Assembly: GCA_030740295.1 (NCBI GenBank)
Contig: JASLXP010000138.1
Span: 1-15,662 of the forward strand
From: Planctomycetota bacterium
GTDB taxonomy: Bacteria; Planctomycetota; PUPC01; JACPCR01
DNA length: 15,662 nucleotides
Direction of reading: 5' to 3'
Shown here in pieces: positions 1 through 7,712 of the stretch. The notes beneath the pieces were generated by a model. The model saw only the letters and a program-made list of their open reading frames with translations. It did no database searches and was not told the DNA's origin. Positions within the stretch are counted from its first letter, which is position 1. Each line of letters opens with the position of its first letter. The position numbers and the translations under genes are program-made.

Positions 1-1908
1 GCTGTCCCAGGGATCGAGCGAATTGCCGTTCATGTAATCGCGAGCGATGCTGGTAGCCACCGGGAAGTCCGAGCCGCGCTTGAGGGCCGCGTAGACTTTC
101 TCAATGAAGGTCGAGTAACAGTCCTTGCGGTATCTGCGGTACTCGTAGATCAGCGGCAGGTCTTTCTCCTGCATGGCGTCAAACATCGTCTTGGTCGGTA
201 GGGAGATGTCTGCGAAGGTTTGATAGTCGGAACCCCAGGAGCGGTTCAACGTGTCGATTTCGCCGAATTTCGCAGCCAGCGTGTCCTGGAACCCCTTCTT
301 GAAACGAAGGGAATAGCCGACCGGCTTGCTTTCCGCGGGCTTGAAGAAGCAGACTTCAGACACCAGGAACAGACAAGCGATCATCTCCTCGTTCTGCTTG
401 CAGATCTTTGAGTACGTCGAGTAATGATCCTCCAAGGTCGTCATGACCTTGGGATTCAGGAACTGGAATTGATGATGGCACCCGCCGTATTTCTCGGACG
501 GGTAGGCCACGCCATCTTCCGTAGATTCGTAATACTCCTCCGGTTCGGTGTTCGCCCTGGCTAGAAACTCCGGGTCAAGCCATGCACCAATCGGGACAAC
601 GGTCGGCCTCGCCCAGCCTTTTGTCCTGTAGGGTGTGAGGGTGTCCTTATACCATTCCCAATTCGAAAACTTGCCGGACTTCAGGTCGAGTTTTGGATCC
701 ACATGCATGGTTATTTCCGGATCCAGCCACTGGGTCGCAAACAGGCTGTACCATCCCCGGTTCCGCGCGCCGAAAATGATGTGTGTGGGCTGCCCGTTGC
801 TGTCAAACATCCTGTCAGGGCGCGCATGGGGAGTAACCGGCGCGGGCGCCCAGCCGGCTCGTTCGCAGGCTTGCTTGAAGAGTGTTGCCTGCGTGCTCGC
901 CACATCGTTCCGGATGTGCTTCAGTTTCTTTTCGAACTCCACCAGTGGCGCCTTGGCGCTCTTCCGTTTCATGACGCTGTGCATCATCTTTCGACCGGCG
1001 AAACCGTTGGCCGCGTAAAATCCCCACGGCTTCACGGGGGTGAAGAGCTTTCCATAGCGATCCGTCATCACTTTGACATAGAGCTCCCGGAGAGCGGTCA
1101 ACTTGTCCCGGTATTCCCAGACCGCCTTCTCCAACTCCAGCACCCGCTTCTCCGAGTCCACGCCGGGCAGATAATGCGCCGCCCGGCGCAGGCTGTAGAG
1201 GTCCGACAACAGCCGGGACCATTCGCACAGCAGGAAATTGCAGGTGTTGGCAAACTCCAGGATCTCCTCCCCGCTTTGGAAGGTCATGCCCAGCCATGCA
1301 GGATCCGGTTCTGCCACGTTCCCGTCTTCCACGCTCCAGGCCGTGAGCTTGAACTCGTCGTAGAATATTTCCTGCCCGTTCGTGTAGACATCCAGCGACA
1401 GGACATCCTTGATATCCGCCGGTAACACCCGGTCGCGGGTCACCACGCTCCATTTCGGCTTCATGCGAATGTTGAGTATGGGGTAGCGCCTGGAATGCGT
1501 TATGAACCACACGACATGCCGCTTGCCGTCGGCCTTCAGGCACGAGAGACCGATCGTGGGATGGGCATACTGATCGCCTTTGACCCGGAAGCTGAGGGTT
1601 ACCTTGGCGCCGGCCAGCTTCTTGATGCCTTCAGCGTCAACCCCCTCGCCCGAAAGAGCGGCCAGGAAATGTTTGCCCTGGGTACCATGCAGGACCTGGT
1701 TGCCTTTCGGTTCCCGGACGATCTCACCGCCGGGCTTGTTTTTGGAATCCACGAGGGTCCAACCCTTGGCGCCCTGCTCGAAATCACCGTTGCGCAGGAG
1801 ATTCTCTGTGGTGTTCTCAGCACCGGCGGGCAACGCATTCGCAGCCAGAAGGAAAGCCAGCAAGAGTCTGGACGAGGCCTGGACGTCGCGGTGTTTCGTT
1901 CTTCTCAT
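1..1908 (-). CDS. Secreted GH42-like glycoside hydrolase with N-terminal CBM-like domain (partial, runs off left edge)
   Basis: One open frame runs from an ATG at 1908-1906 to base 1 without a stop, giving 636 codons and a missing C-terminus. Residues 1-29 form a signal peptide: a basic start (MRRTKHR), then a hydrophobic run LLLAFLLAANALPAGA before E30. Residues about 35-190 open with LLRNGDFEQGAKGWTL and close with IFYDEFKLTAW, the edge strands of a CBM4/9-type galactose-binding-like sandwich. A helical linker follows. From about residue 360 a TIM-barrel-like part appears, with FGEIDTLNRSWGSDYQTFADI-like sequence at about 548-568 (W558), which resembles the F-G-x-hydrophobic-x-x-L-N-x-x-W-G segment of GH42 beta-galactosidases. 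The usual N-E acid/base pair is S517-E518 here. It probably acts on a beta-linked glycan in the periplasm or outside the cell; the substrate is unknown. The start has no clear Shine-Dalgarno. It is divergent from the 1425-residue protein. Frame continuity was checked at M281, M401 and E518. Family assignment is by motif only. Confidence 0.8.
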   Translation of the reverse strand, partial: MRRTKHRDVQASSRLLLAFLLAANALPAGAENTTENLLRNGDFEQGAKGWTLVDSKNKPGGEIVREPKGNQVLHGTQGKHFLAALSGEGVDAEGIKKLAGAKVTLSFRVKGDQYAHPTIGLSCLKADGKRHVVWFITHSRRYPILNIRMKPKWSVVTRDRVLPADIKDVLSLDVYTNGQEIFYDEFKLTAWSVEDGNVAEPDPAWLGMTFQSGEEILEFANTCNFLLCEWSRLLSDLYSLRRAAHYLPGVDSEKRVLELEKAVWEYRDKLTALRELYVKVMTDRYGKLFTPVKPWGFYAANGFAGRKMMHSVMKRKSAKAPLVEFEKKLKHIRNDVASTQATLFKQACERAGWAPAPVTPHARPDRMFDSNGQPTHIIFGARNRGWYSLFATQWLDPEITMHVDPKLDLKSGKFSNWEWYKDTLTPYRTKGWARPTVVPIGAWLDPEFLARANTEPEEYYESTEDGVAYPSEKYGGCHHQFQFLNPKVMTTLEDHYSTYSKICKQNEEMIACLFLVSEVCFFKPAESKPVGYSLRFKKGFQDTLAAKFGEIDTLNRSWGSDYQTFADISLPTKTMFDAMQEKDLPLIYEYRRYRKDCYSTFIEKVYAALKRGSDFPVATSIARDYMNGNSLDPWDS

Positions 1909-1960
1909 AGTCGTTCGACTGGACGAGACGGTAGGGCAAGACTGGAGGCGTCTTTACGGA

Positions 1961-2011
1961 TTTCAGGGGCAAAGCCCCGCCGGTTTGCCTAGCCCAGCCC
2001 GGCGGGCTGGG
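1961..2011 (+). repeat. Family A palindromic repeat, full two-hairpin unit
   Basis: A unit of about 51 bases has two hairpins. Hairpin 1 is GGGGCAAAGCCCC (1966-1978) and hairpin 2 is CCCAGCCCGGCGGGCTGGG (1993-2011), joined by a spacer ending in GTTTGCCTAG. The same unit occurs at 12370-12420 and, inverted, at 12530-12580. The loop of hairpin 2 differs (GGC against AAC) while both stems are kept. Confidence 0.85.
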
Positions 2012-2030
2012 AAGTAATGAAGGACAACCA

Positions 2031-2056
2031 AAGGGGCAACGCCCCGACCATTTGCC
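2031..2056 (+). repeat. Family A half-unit (hairpin 1 plus TTTGC tail)
   Basis: GGGGCAACGCCCC (2033-2045) is followed by GACCATTTGCCC. This is the first half of the family A unit without hairpin 2. The closest copy is at 12440-12466, where the sequence reads GGGGCAACGCCCC then GGTCATTTGCCCC. Confidence 0.8.
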
Positions 2057-2069
2057 CGACTGACATGCT

Positions 2070-2096
2070 GCAAACGACCGGGGCTTCGCCCCTGAA
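2070..2096 (-). repeat. Family A half-unit, inverted
   Basis: GCAAACGACC then GGGGCTTCGCCCC (2080-2092) and TGAA is the reverse complement of the first half of the family A unit. It pairs with 1962-1989 as the right arm of an inverted repeat. It lacks the CCCAGCCC hairpin that the matching arm at 12530-12580 keeps. Confidence 0.8.
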
Positions 2097-2156
2097 CAAA
2101 AGGACTCCCATTTGTTAGATCTATAAAAGCTCTTCCGTCTTGACCCACTGGGACCT

Positions 2157-2198
2157 ATCTGCTCTTACATGCTCCAGGAGAGGAGACCGGGAGCAGAT
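2157..2198. promoter_or_regulatory. Inverted repeat upstream of the modular secreted protein
   Basis: ATCTGCTC (2157-2164) and GAGCAGAT (2191-2198) are perfect 8-base arms around a 26-base purine-rich loop that itself contains CTCC and GGAG. It lies about 150 bases before the ATG at 2351. It could be a leader hairpin or an operator. No function can be assigned. Confidence 0.3.
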
Positions 2199-2350
2199 GG
2201 CTCCTTATCATTCAGGAGCAGGGCCAGCTTTACAGAGCAGCCTTCAGTTTACTGGTCATCTTGAAAACCGCCGCACCAGCACGGAACCGCCAAATCCGGG
2301 ACTGACGCTACGGGTGGCGGGGTTTTCTCCTCGGCGGTAATGTCCCACCC

Positions 2351-5300
2351 ATGTTGCAGCTATCTCTGCCGGGACTCCTGCTCTGGGTTGGATTCATTCC
2401 CGGCGTCTCCGCTGAAGGTGATTGGATTGCTCCCGGGCATCCGGAATTTGTCATCCGCTTTGCATGGGAAACCCATAAGGAAGCGAAAGGCGTCTCCAAG
2501 TTCCGTTTGAGGAACGGGAAGGCCGTTTCGGCAGTCATTGAATTCCATCCCGACAAAGTCCGGTTCATACCTTCGGCAGGCAAGGCCGCGGATGTTCCCG
2601 TTGCCGGGCAGAAACATCGTGCATGGTTGCAGTCGAAAGCCGGTAAATTTCTGCTGGCGATTGATGGGACGAGAAGGATTTCCACGCCTCTTGACCTCGG
2701 CGCAAAGCCCTCCTTCCGCTGGGAAGAAGCACCCTCGTGCAAACTCATCAAGATTCGCGTCCAGCCCTTGTCACCAATCGTATTCGGCGATGGCTTCATG
2801 CGGGCGGCAGGCACCAAGCCACAATGGCGGACGGTCGAGGGCCGTTGGGCTGTTCAAGCTTCAATGACGCCGTCCCAGGCGGCGAATGCCTTTCGTTTTC
2901 TGGGGCAGGGCAACCCGCGCGCGTTTGCGGTGAGCAATCTCTCGTACTGGTTCTGGAGCGACTACCGATTCGGGGTATCTCTTCGCTCGGAAAATCCACG
3001 GTCCACGGCCGGTCTTGTCTTCTACCGCAGGGACGCTCAGAATTACCACTTGCTTCGGTGGCGCGAAGGCAAACAACTTGAGTTGTGTCGCGTACGCGAT
3101 GGCAAGGAAAGGGTCCTTGCTCAATCGCCGCTTTTCAGGCATGGCGGAACTTGGTACCGCCTGGCAGTTACGGTATTCGGTGAGTCCATTTGCGGTTGGC
3201 TGGATGGGACAAGGGTTGTTGCAGCGACAGACCAATCACTTCTCGGCGGGAGAATCGGCCTCGCTGCCGGACAAGGGGAGGGATGCTGGTTTGACGATGT
3301 GAAGGTCGAGTCTCTGGCCGCGCAGCCCGGTCAGTTTCTTCCGAAGCCCTTCGGGCCGGGTGAAACAGACCGTCCAAAATTTGTGGACAAGAAATTCACC
3401 AGTGACAGCATGATGCGTTCCTGGGCTCATCCCAGGGGGCAATGGGAAAAGAGACGGGATGGGCTTTACTGGCACTCTCTGCCGCTCTTCAACGATGCCA
3501 CTTTCGAGTACACATCCAGTCGCTGGCCTCTTCGCGGTGGAGAGATTGCGCTCTTCGCTGATAGAAAACAGCCAGGCTCCGGCTACCGAGTGAGTTGGGA
3601 CTTCAAGCGGCTCGTTCTGCGAAGGAACGGCAAGGAGCTGGCCGAGCGTAAGCTCAAGAATGAAGGTATCCGTACGGTGAGGTTCTCTGCTGTCGACGGA
3701 GCGATAAGAGTTGACTATGGGGCAGAACAAGCCATCCGGTTTGCGGATCCATCACCCCTCATCCGAGGTGAAGCCGGAGCATGGCTCACACCGGCGTCCT
3801 CCTGGTACTTGAGGAATCCGGATTGGCGTGACTCGGCGATACTCACTTCCAGTCACCACACCGAGTACCTCTTCGATGGCGCGCCAGCCGCCTGGGAAGC
3901 CCAGAGGGGAAACTGGCGTGCGAGCAATCGCTGGTCATGTGTGCCCATGTGGTCTTTTTTCGGCGGACGAAGCACAGACAACGTCATTCTCTGGAACAAA
4001 CGCCGCATTCGGGGAGATTGGCTGATGGAGTTGGCGTTTGCTCCGATGGAAGGCACGCCCCAGCGGGTCCATTTCACGTTCCCCATCACGCTGAACGTCT
4101 CCTTCTGCTCAGACGGTCGCTCGCTCGACAGCGGCTACAACCTCGTCTTCGGCACGTGTGATATTCCGTCTCGCCTCTATCGTCGTGATCGCCTGGTTGC
4201 TGAGACCTCCGAGCGAGTTATCCCGCAGTTCCGTCACGAGATGCCAGCATTTTACCGCGTCCATTCACGTGTCTGGCAGCGCGTGCGAATCCATAGAAAG
4301 GGGAGACAGATAACAATCAAGGCTGAGGACTTTGACAGAGAGGGACGCTCCCTGGGTATGAAGCTGCTCCTCAAGTTCAACGATCCCCAACCTTTGACAG
4401 GCGAACGGTTCGGTGTCTGGACGTGGGGGCAGAACGGTATGGCGATGGCAAGAGCCAGTCTCTCTTTTGAGGAAAGTCCCGGGATCGCATTGCCTCAGAC
4501 CGTAAAGACCGAACCGGGGACGAAAGGAGCGTTGCGGACAGTCAATCGCGCATCGGGCGGCGGTTTCCGAACTCAACTGAGAGACCAGACACTCGATGTC
4601 ATCAAGGAAGGCCTGCTTAGATTCAGATACCGATTCACACCGGACCTCCAACTTGGCCTGTTTGTTCGGCGAAGAAAAGAACTGGGGCAGTTCGTCCTTA
4701 CCGGTAAGGATTCCTACCGTGCCGGAGCGATTCCAATGGGCAGGATCCAGACGGAGGCAGACGAGAAATGGCATGAGGCCGAGATCGATCTTCGAGGCGC
4801 GCTCGCTCGGATGTGTCCGGATGACCCGGCCCGACCAATCGATGAAATCTTCATTGAGAGCCCTCTGCGCACTGTTGAGGAGATTGGCGGCATCGGCCTC
4901 AATCGCATCGGGGCCGTGTGCGAGTTGAGCGACGTCCGATTCAGTTCGGCCTCGGCAAAACCATTGCCTGCCAAAATCCCGCCGCCGCAGATCCGCGTGC
5001 ATGGAGTTTCGGTTTTCGACGACTTCGAGTCCGGACTGGGAGGATGGCAGACTTTCGGCGGCAAAGACGGAGCCCTGCTTTGGCGTGAGCCGCTGCCAAA
5101 CCAGAGCGGGCACGCTCTCCGGCTCTTCAATCTCCTTGTCGGCGGCCCGGCTGGCGCAAGCCTCATCTCCGCGCCCTTCGATGCCCGTTTCTTTCCGATT
5201 CTCCGGTTCGATTATCGGTTTCCTCCGGACCTGGAAATCAACATGGTGCTGCGGGCCAACAATCGTTGGTTCGAAGTCCGGTTGACCGGCATTGACCAGA

Positions 5301-6628
5301 GCTGGCCTCTCATCGGTGCCATCAGCGTTCGGGCCGACAACGAGTGGCATTCGGCCGAGCTCGATCTGCTGTCGGCTTTGCAGAATCGACTCTCCAGCAG
5401 GTCGCCCATTTGGATCGATCGGCTCTATCTCGCTGATACGAACCGGTTGTCCAATCCCCAGGGCTTGACCTATTACGTCGACAACTTCTGCCTGGTGCCC
5501 GCAGTGCCTGCGAGCCGCAAGTCTGAGTTCCAATTTGTCCTCGCCGGGGATTCGGTCTCGGGCTTTTCGTATTCGTTTGATACGGACGCGAAGAACGAGC
5601 CGCCGCAGAAAGTGAGTGGGCAAGGCAATCGGCTGCAGATCGCCGCACCGAAAGGCGCATCGTGGCTTCATGTCAGAGCCCAGACTAAAGACGGCAAGTG
5701 GTCACCAGTCACTCATCTCCCGATTCGTGTTCGGGATTTGCCTGCAATGGTGTCGAGGACGGGCAAGAAGCCCAATGTGGATGGCCCGCCGTCTGCCCCT
5801 TACGTCTCCTACATCCCGTCAGACAGCTTGTGTTTCAATGATTACGATTGGGAGAACGACCCGGGGGGCCTCGGAAAGTCCATGGGAGATTCGAGCATCC
5901 GGCGTTGTGCATGGATGTACCCGTGCTCCGATGACTCCGCAACGGGTGAAGGATGCCTGGAGATTCTGAATCTCAACCGAAACGAGTTCTTCAGCCCTTT
6001 CCTTCATAAATCGTCCTACGACTTGCGGCGCTACCCTCGCGTCGCGTTCGACTACAAATTCGAAACCTCCGGCTGCGCGTTCAACCTGACCGGTCTGCTG
6101 AACAAGGAAATGTATGTTGTCGAATGGCTCACCCACTGCGGGCAAGGAGGATACTTCCATCCTTATGTGGCCGGCCGATTGCCGATGGCCCAACAGGACA
6201 GGCAATGGCATCGAGTCGATTTCGACCTCCAAAAGATGGTTGTCGATTCGAACCGGGAAGGTGACCCCATCCTGCCCCTTCGCGCCGAGCAGCTCAACAC
6301 TTGGGCCATGGGCGGCGGCCGCCCCATGTACGACAATCCGTTGGGTGCCAGGTTCAAGATCGACAACTTCACGATTTACTCAGCCAGGGGACGCGATGCG
6401 GCCTTCGAATGGAAGGTCCACAACACAGGCGCTGCGGTGAAGTACACCTTCAAGCTCGACCAGACCGAAAACACCGAACCACCCAACGGGCAGCTCTCTG
6501 ACGCGACCAGCTTCAACGTCAAAGATCTGAAACCAGGTACTTATTACTTTCATGTAAAAGCCCGCGACGCCAAGGAGCGATGGAGCCCAACGACACACCT
6601 GAAGTTCGAGGTCGAAGACTCAGAGTAA
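2351..6628 (+). CDS. Large secreted modular beta-sandwich protein (LamG/CBM-like and FN3-like repeats), 1425 aa
   Basis: No family name can be given for the whole protein. ATG 2351 is the first start after an in-frame TGA at 2303-2305. Residues 1-21 look like a signal peptide (hydrophobic LLLWVGFIPGVSA before EGD) but lack a basic n-region. The N-terminal half holds three concanavalin/LamG-like stretches that each begin with a W...G-x-W edge (W159, W365, W515); the first contains G-x-W-Y-R-L and ends in CWFDDVKVESL. The C-terminal half holds three CBM-like modules with F-x-Y-x-F then W-H-x-(A/V)-(D/E): F758/W807, F953/W999 and F1233/W1286. The last two end in the strands YYVDNFCL and FKIDNFTIY. 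Two FN3-like domains (about 1065-1135 and 1350-1420) share H-V-(R/K)-A-x-(T/D)-x-K then W-S-P and T-H-L. No catalytic domain, anchor or sorting signal was recognised. A role in binding glycans or cell-surface structures is inferred. It is followed after 13 bases by the oxidoreductase gene. Confidence 0.9.
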   Translation: MLQLSLPGLLLWVGFIPGVSAEGDWIAPGHPEFVIRFAWETHKEAKGVSKFRLRNGKAVSAVIEFHPDKVRFIPSAGKAADVPVAGQKHRAWLQSKAGKFLLAIDGTRRISTPLDLGAKPSFRWEEAPSCKLIKIRVQPLSPIVFGDGFMRAAGTKPQWRTVEGRWAVQASMTPSQAANAFRFLGQGNPRAFAVSNLSYWFWSDYRFGVSLRSENPRSTAGLVFYRRDAQNYHLLRWREGKQLELCRVRDGKERVLAQSPLFRHGGTWYRLAVTVFGESICGWLDGTRVVAATDQSLLGGRIGLAAGQGEGCWFDDVKVESLAAQPGQFLPKPFGPGETDRPKFVDKKFTSDSMMRSWAHPRGQWEKRRDGLYWHSLPLFNDATFEYTSSRWPLRGGEIALFADRKQPGSGYRVSWDFKRLVLRRNGKELAERKLKNEGIRTVRFSAVDGAIRVDYGAEQAIRFADPSPLIRGEAGAWLTPASSWYLRNPDWRDSAILTSSHHTEYLFDGAPAAWEAQRGNWRASNRWSCVPMWSFFGGRSTDNVILWNKRRIRGDWLMELAFAPMEGTPQRVHFTFPITLNVSFCSDGRSLDSGYNLVFGTCDIPSRLYRRDRLVAETSERVIPQFRHEMPAFYRVHSRVWQRVRIHRKGRQITIKAEDFDREGRSLGMKLLLKFNDPQPLTGERFGVWTWGQNGMAMARASLSFEESPGIALPQTVKTEPGTKGALRTVNRASGGGFRTQLRDQTLDVIKEGLLRFRYRFTPDLQLGLFVRRRKELGQFVLTGKDSYRAGAIPMGRIQTEADEKWHEAEIDLRGALARMCPDDPARPIDEIFIESPLRTVEEIGGIGLNRIGAVCELSDVRFSSASAKPLPAKIPPPQIRVHGVSVFDDFESGLGGWQTFGGKDGALLWREPLPNQSGHALRLFNLLVGGPAGASLISAPFDARFFPILRFDYRFPPDLEINMVLRANNRWFEVRLTGIDQSWPLIGAISVRADNEWHSAELDLLSALQNRLSSRSPIWIDRLYLADTNRLSNPQGLTYYVDNFCLVPAVPASRKSEFQFVLAGDSVSGFSYSFDTDAKNEPPQKVSGQGNRLQIAAPKGASWLHVRAQTKDGKWSPVTHLPIRVRDLPAMVSRTGKKPNVDGPPSAPYVSYIPSDSLCFNDYDWENDPGGLGKSMGDSSIRRCAWMYPCSDDSATGEGCLEILNLNRNEFFSPFLHKSSYDLRRYPRVAFDYKFETSGCAFNLTGLLNKEMYVVEWLTHCGQGGYFHPYVAGRLPMAQQDRQWHRVDFDLQKMVVDSNREGDPILPLRAEQLNTWAMGGGRPMYDNPLGARFKIDNFTIYSARGRDAAFEWKVHNTGAAVKYTFKLDQTENTEPPNGQLSDATSFNVKDLKPGTYYFHVKARDAKERWSPTTHLKFEVEDSE

Positions 6629-6634
6629 AAGGAG
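6629..6634 (+). promoter_or_regulatory. Shine-Dalgarno deciding the TTG start of the oxidoreductase
   Basis: AAGGAG directly follows the TAA stop of the upstream gene (6626-6628) and sits 7 bases before TTG 6642. It supports TTG 6642 as the start and suggests translational coupling to the modular protein. Confidence 0.75.
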
Positions 6635-6641
6635 CAGAAAC

Positions 6642-7712
6642 TTGGAAGCTTTTGCAGCCATCAAGAAAACTGAGCCTCAAGGTACCTACCGGGGCGCCGT
6701 TATCGGATGTGGACGGATGGGAAGCACTATCGATGATGAGCACGTGGGCGAGCCCTGTTATCCGTGGCCCTGGGCGCATGCACCGGCAATGATCGAAGCA
6801 CGGGGAATAGAGTTGGTCGCCGCTTCCGATCCGGAGCCGGGCCAACTCGATGACTTCAATCGCCGCTGGGGCACAGAGAGGCTCTACGCCGACTACAGAG
6901 AAATGGTTGAGGCTGAAGGTCCCGATCTGGTGTGCGTGACCACTCGCCCCGCACCCCGCGCAGAGATCGTGACAACGCTGGCGGAATTGAAGGTACCCGC
7001 AATCTACGCCACCAAGCCTATGTGTGTCAGCCTCTGCGAAGCCGACGAGATGGTCGCATCATGCAAAGAGAGTGAGACCATCTTCGCGGTAGCTTGCCAT
7101 TTGAATTGGTACGCCTGCTACCGCCGCGCGCTCGAGTACATCCAGGAGGGAGCCATCGGCAAGCTTCAATCCATGGTGTGTTACAGTCCGGGAAGTCTCT
7201 CCAACTTGCAGAGCCATACATTCGCACTTTTCAGCATGTTCGCAGGCGCTCCGGCCAGTTGGGTCGTGGGCGTCATGGATAACGATGAAAGAGCCGCGGC
7301 CGATGGCGATCTCGCCGGGTCCGGAATCATCATGTACGAGAACGGCGTCATGGCATTCATGAATTCCAGAGGCGAGCGCAACCGTCGGTATAACTGGCGT
7401 ATCGAGCTCATTGGGGACGCGGGCAGGATCATTTCATCCAACAGCCATTCCCAATTTGAGCTGTGGAGCGAACACCCCGAATCCGGAGAGCAGATCCGGC
7501 GGCCTTTCCACGGCCCATGGCATCCCCGCAGTTCGATGGTCGACGCCATCGAACAGATCTGTCGCTGCCTCGACAGCGGCGAACAACCGTTTTGTACCGG
7601 CGAAACAGGGCGAGAAACTCTAGAGATAGCCATCGCTTTGCGGGAATCGCACCGTCGTCGGAACGGCCGGGTCGATCTGCCGCTTACCGACCGGACGCTG
7701 AAGATGGGTTAG
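6642..7712 (+). CDS. Gfo/Idh/MocA family NAD(P)-dependent oxidoreductase
   Basis: This is a 356-residue protein of normal family length. The Rossmann fold starts at YRGAVIGCGRMGS with G22-x-G24-x-x-G27 for NAD(P) binding. AASDPEP follows beta-2, and A-T-K125-P126 replaces the usual E-K-P with the conserved lysine kept. The C-terminal alpha/beta domain includes NLQSHTFALFSMFAG, where H192 fits the family's catalytic histidine and N188 stands where an aspartate is common. Family members oxidise or epimerise sugars, inositols and sugar acids in the cytoplasm. The substrate is unknown. The segment after the glycine motif (IDDEHVGEPCYPWPWAHA) is longer than in minimal members and may shape the active site. 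The start is TTG, backed by AAGGAG at 7 bases. The gene forms a likely operon with the modular secreted protein and ends before a 329-base gap. Confidence 0.93.
   Translation: MEAFAAIKKTEPQGTYRGAVIGCGRMGSTIDDEHVGEPCYPWPWAHAPAMIEARGIELVAASDPEPGQLDDFNRRWGTERLYADYREMVEAEGPDLVCVTTRPAPRAEIVTTLAELKVPAIYATKPMCVSLCEADEMVASCKESETIFAVACHLNWYACYRRALEYIQEGAIGKLQSMVCYSPGSLSNLQSHTFALFSMFAGAPASWVVGVMDNDERAAADGDLAGSGIIMYENGVMAFMNSRGERNRRYNWRIELIGDAGRIISSNSHSQFELWSEHPESGEQIRRPFHGPWHPRSSMVDAIEQICRCLDSGEQPFCTGETGRETLEIAIALRESHRRRNGRVDLPLTDRTLKMG

Larger units (their letters stand above)
1909..2350. other. Divergent intergenic region carrying repeats
   Basis: This 442-base gap separates two divergently transcribed genes, so it must hold promoters for both. 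The half next to the left gene carries the composite palindromic repeat (1961-2096). The other half (2101-2350) carries an 8-base inverted repeat at 2157-2164/2191-2198 and no convincing sigma-70 promoter. Short open frames here are repeat-derived or overlap the hairpins and were not called. Confidence 0.6.

Noticed and set aside
815..1543. A 242-codon minus-strand open frame and a 240-codon plus-strand open frame (703-1425)
   Set aside because: Both overlap the GH42-like gene in other frames. The continuous frame from 1908 to 1 carries a signal peptide and family motifs, and its phase was confirmed at several internal codons.
2140..2170. Possible promoter TTGACC (2140) with TTACAT (2165)
   Set aside because: The spacing is 19 bases and the -10 match is poor. 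It is no better than chance in a gap of this size.
4265..5671. A 468-codon open frame on the minus strand inside the modular protein gene
   Set aside because: It lies fully opposite a better-supported gene with a signal peptide and repeated domains. Its translation has no recognisable motif and is rich in R and other residues typical of antisense frames in GC-rich DNA.
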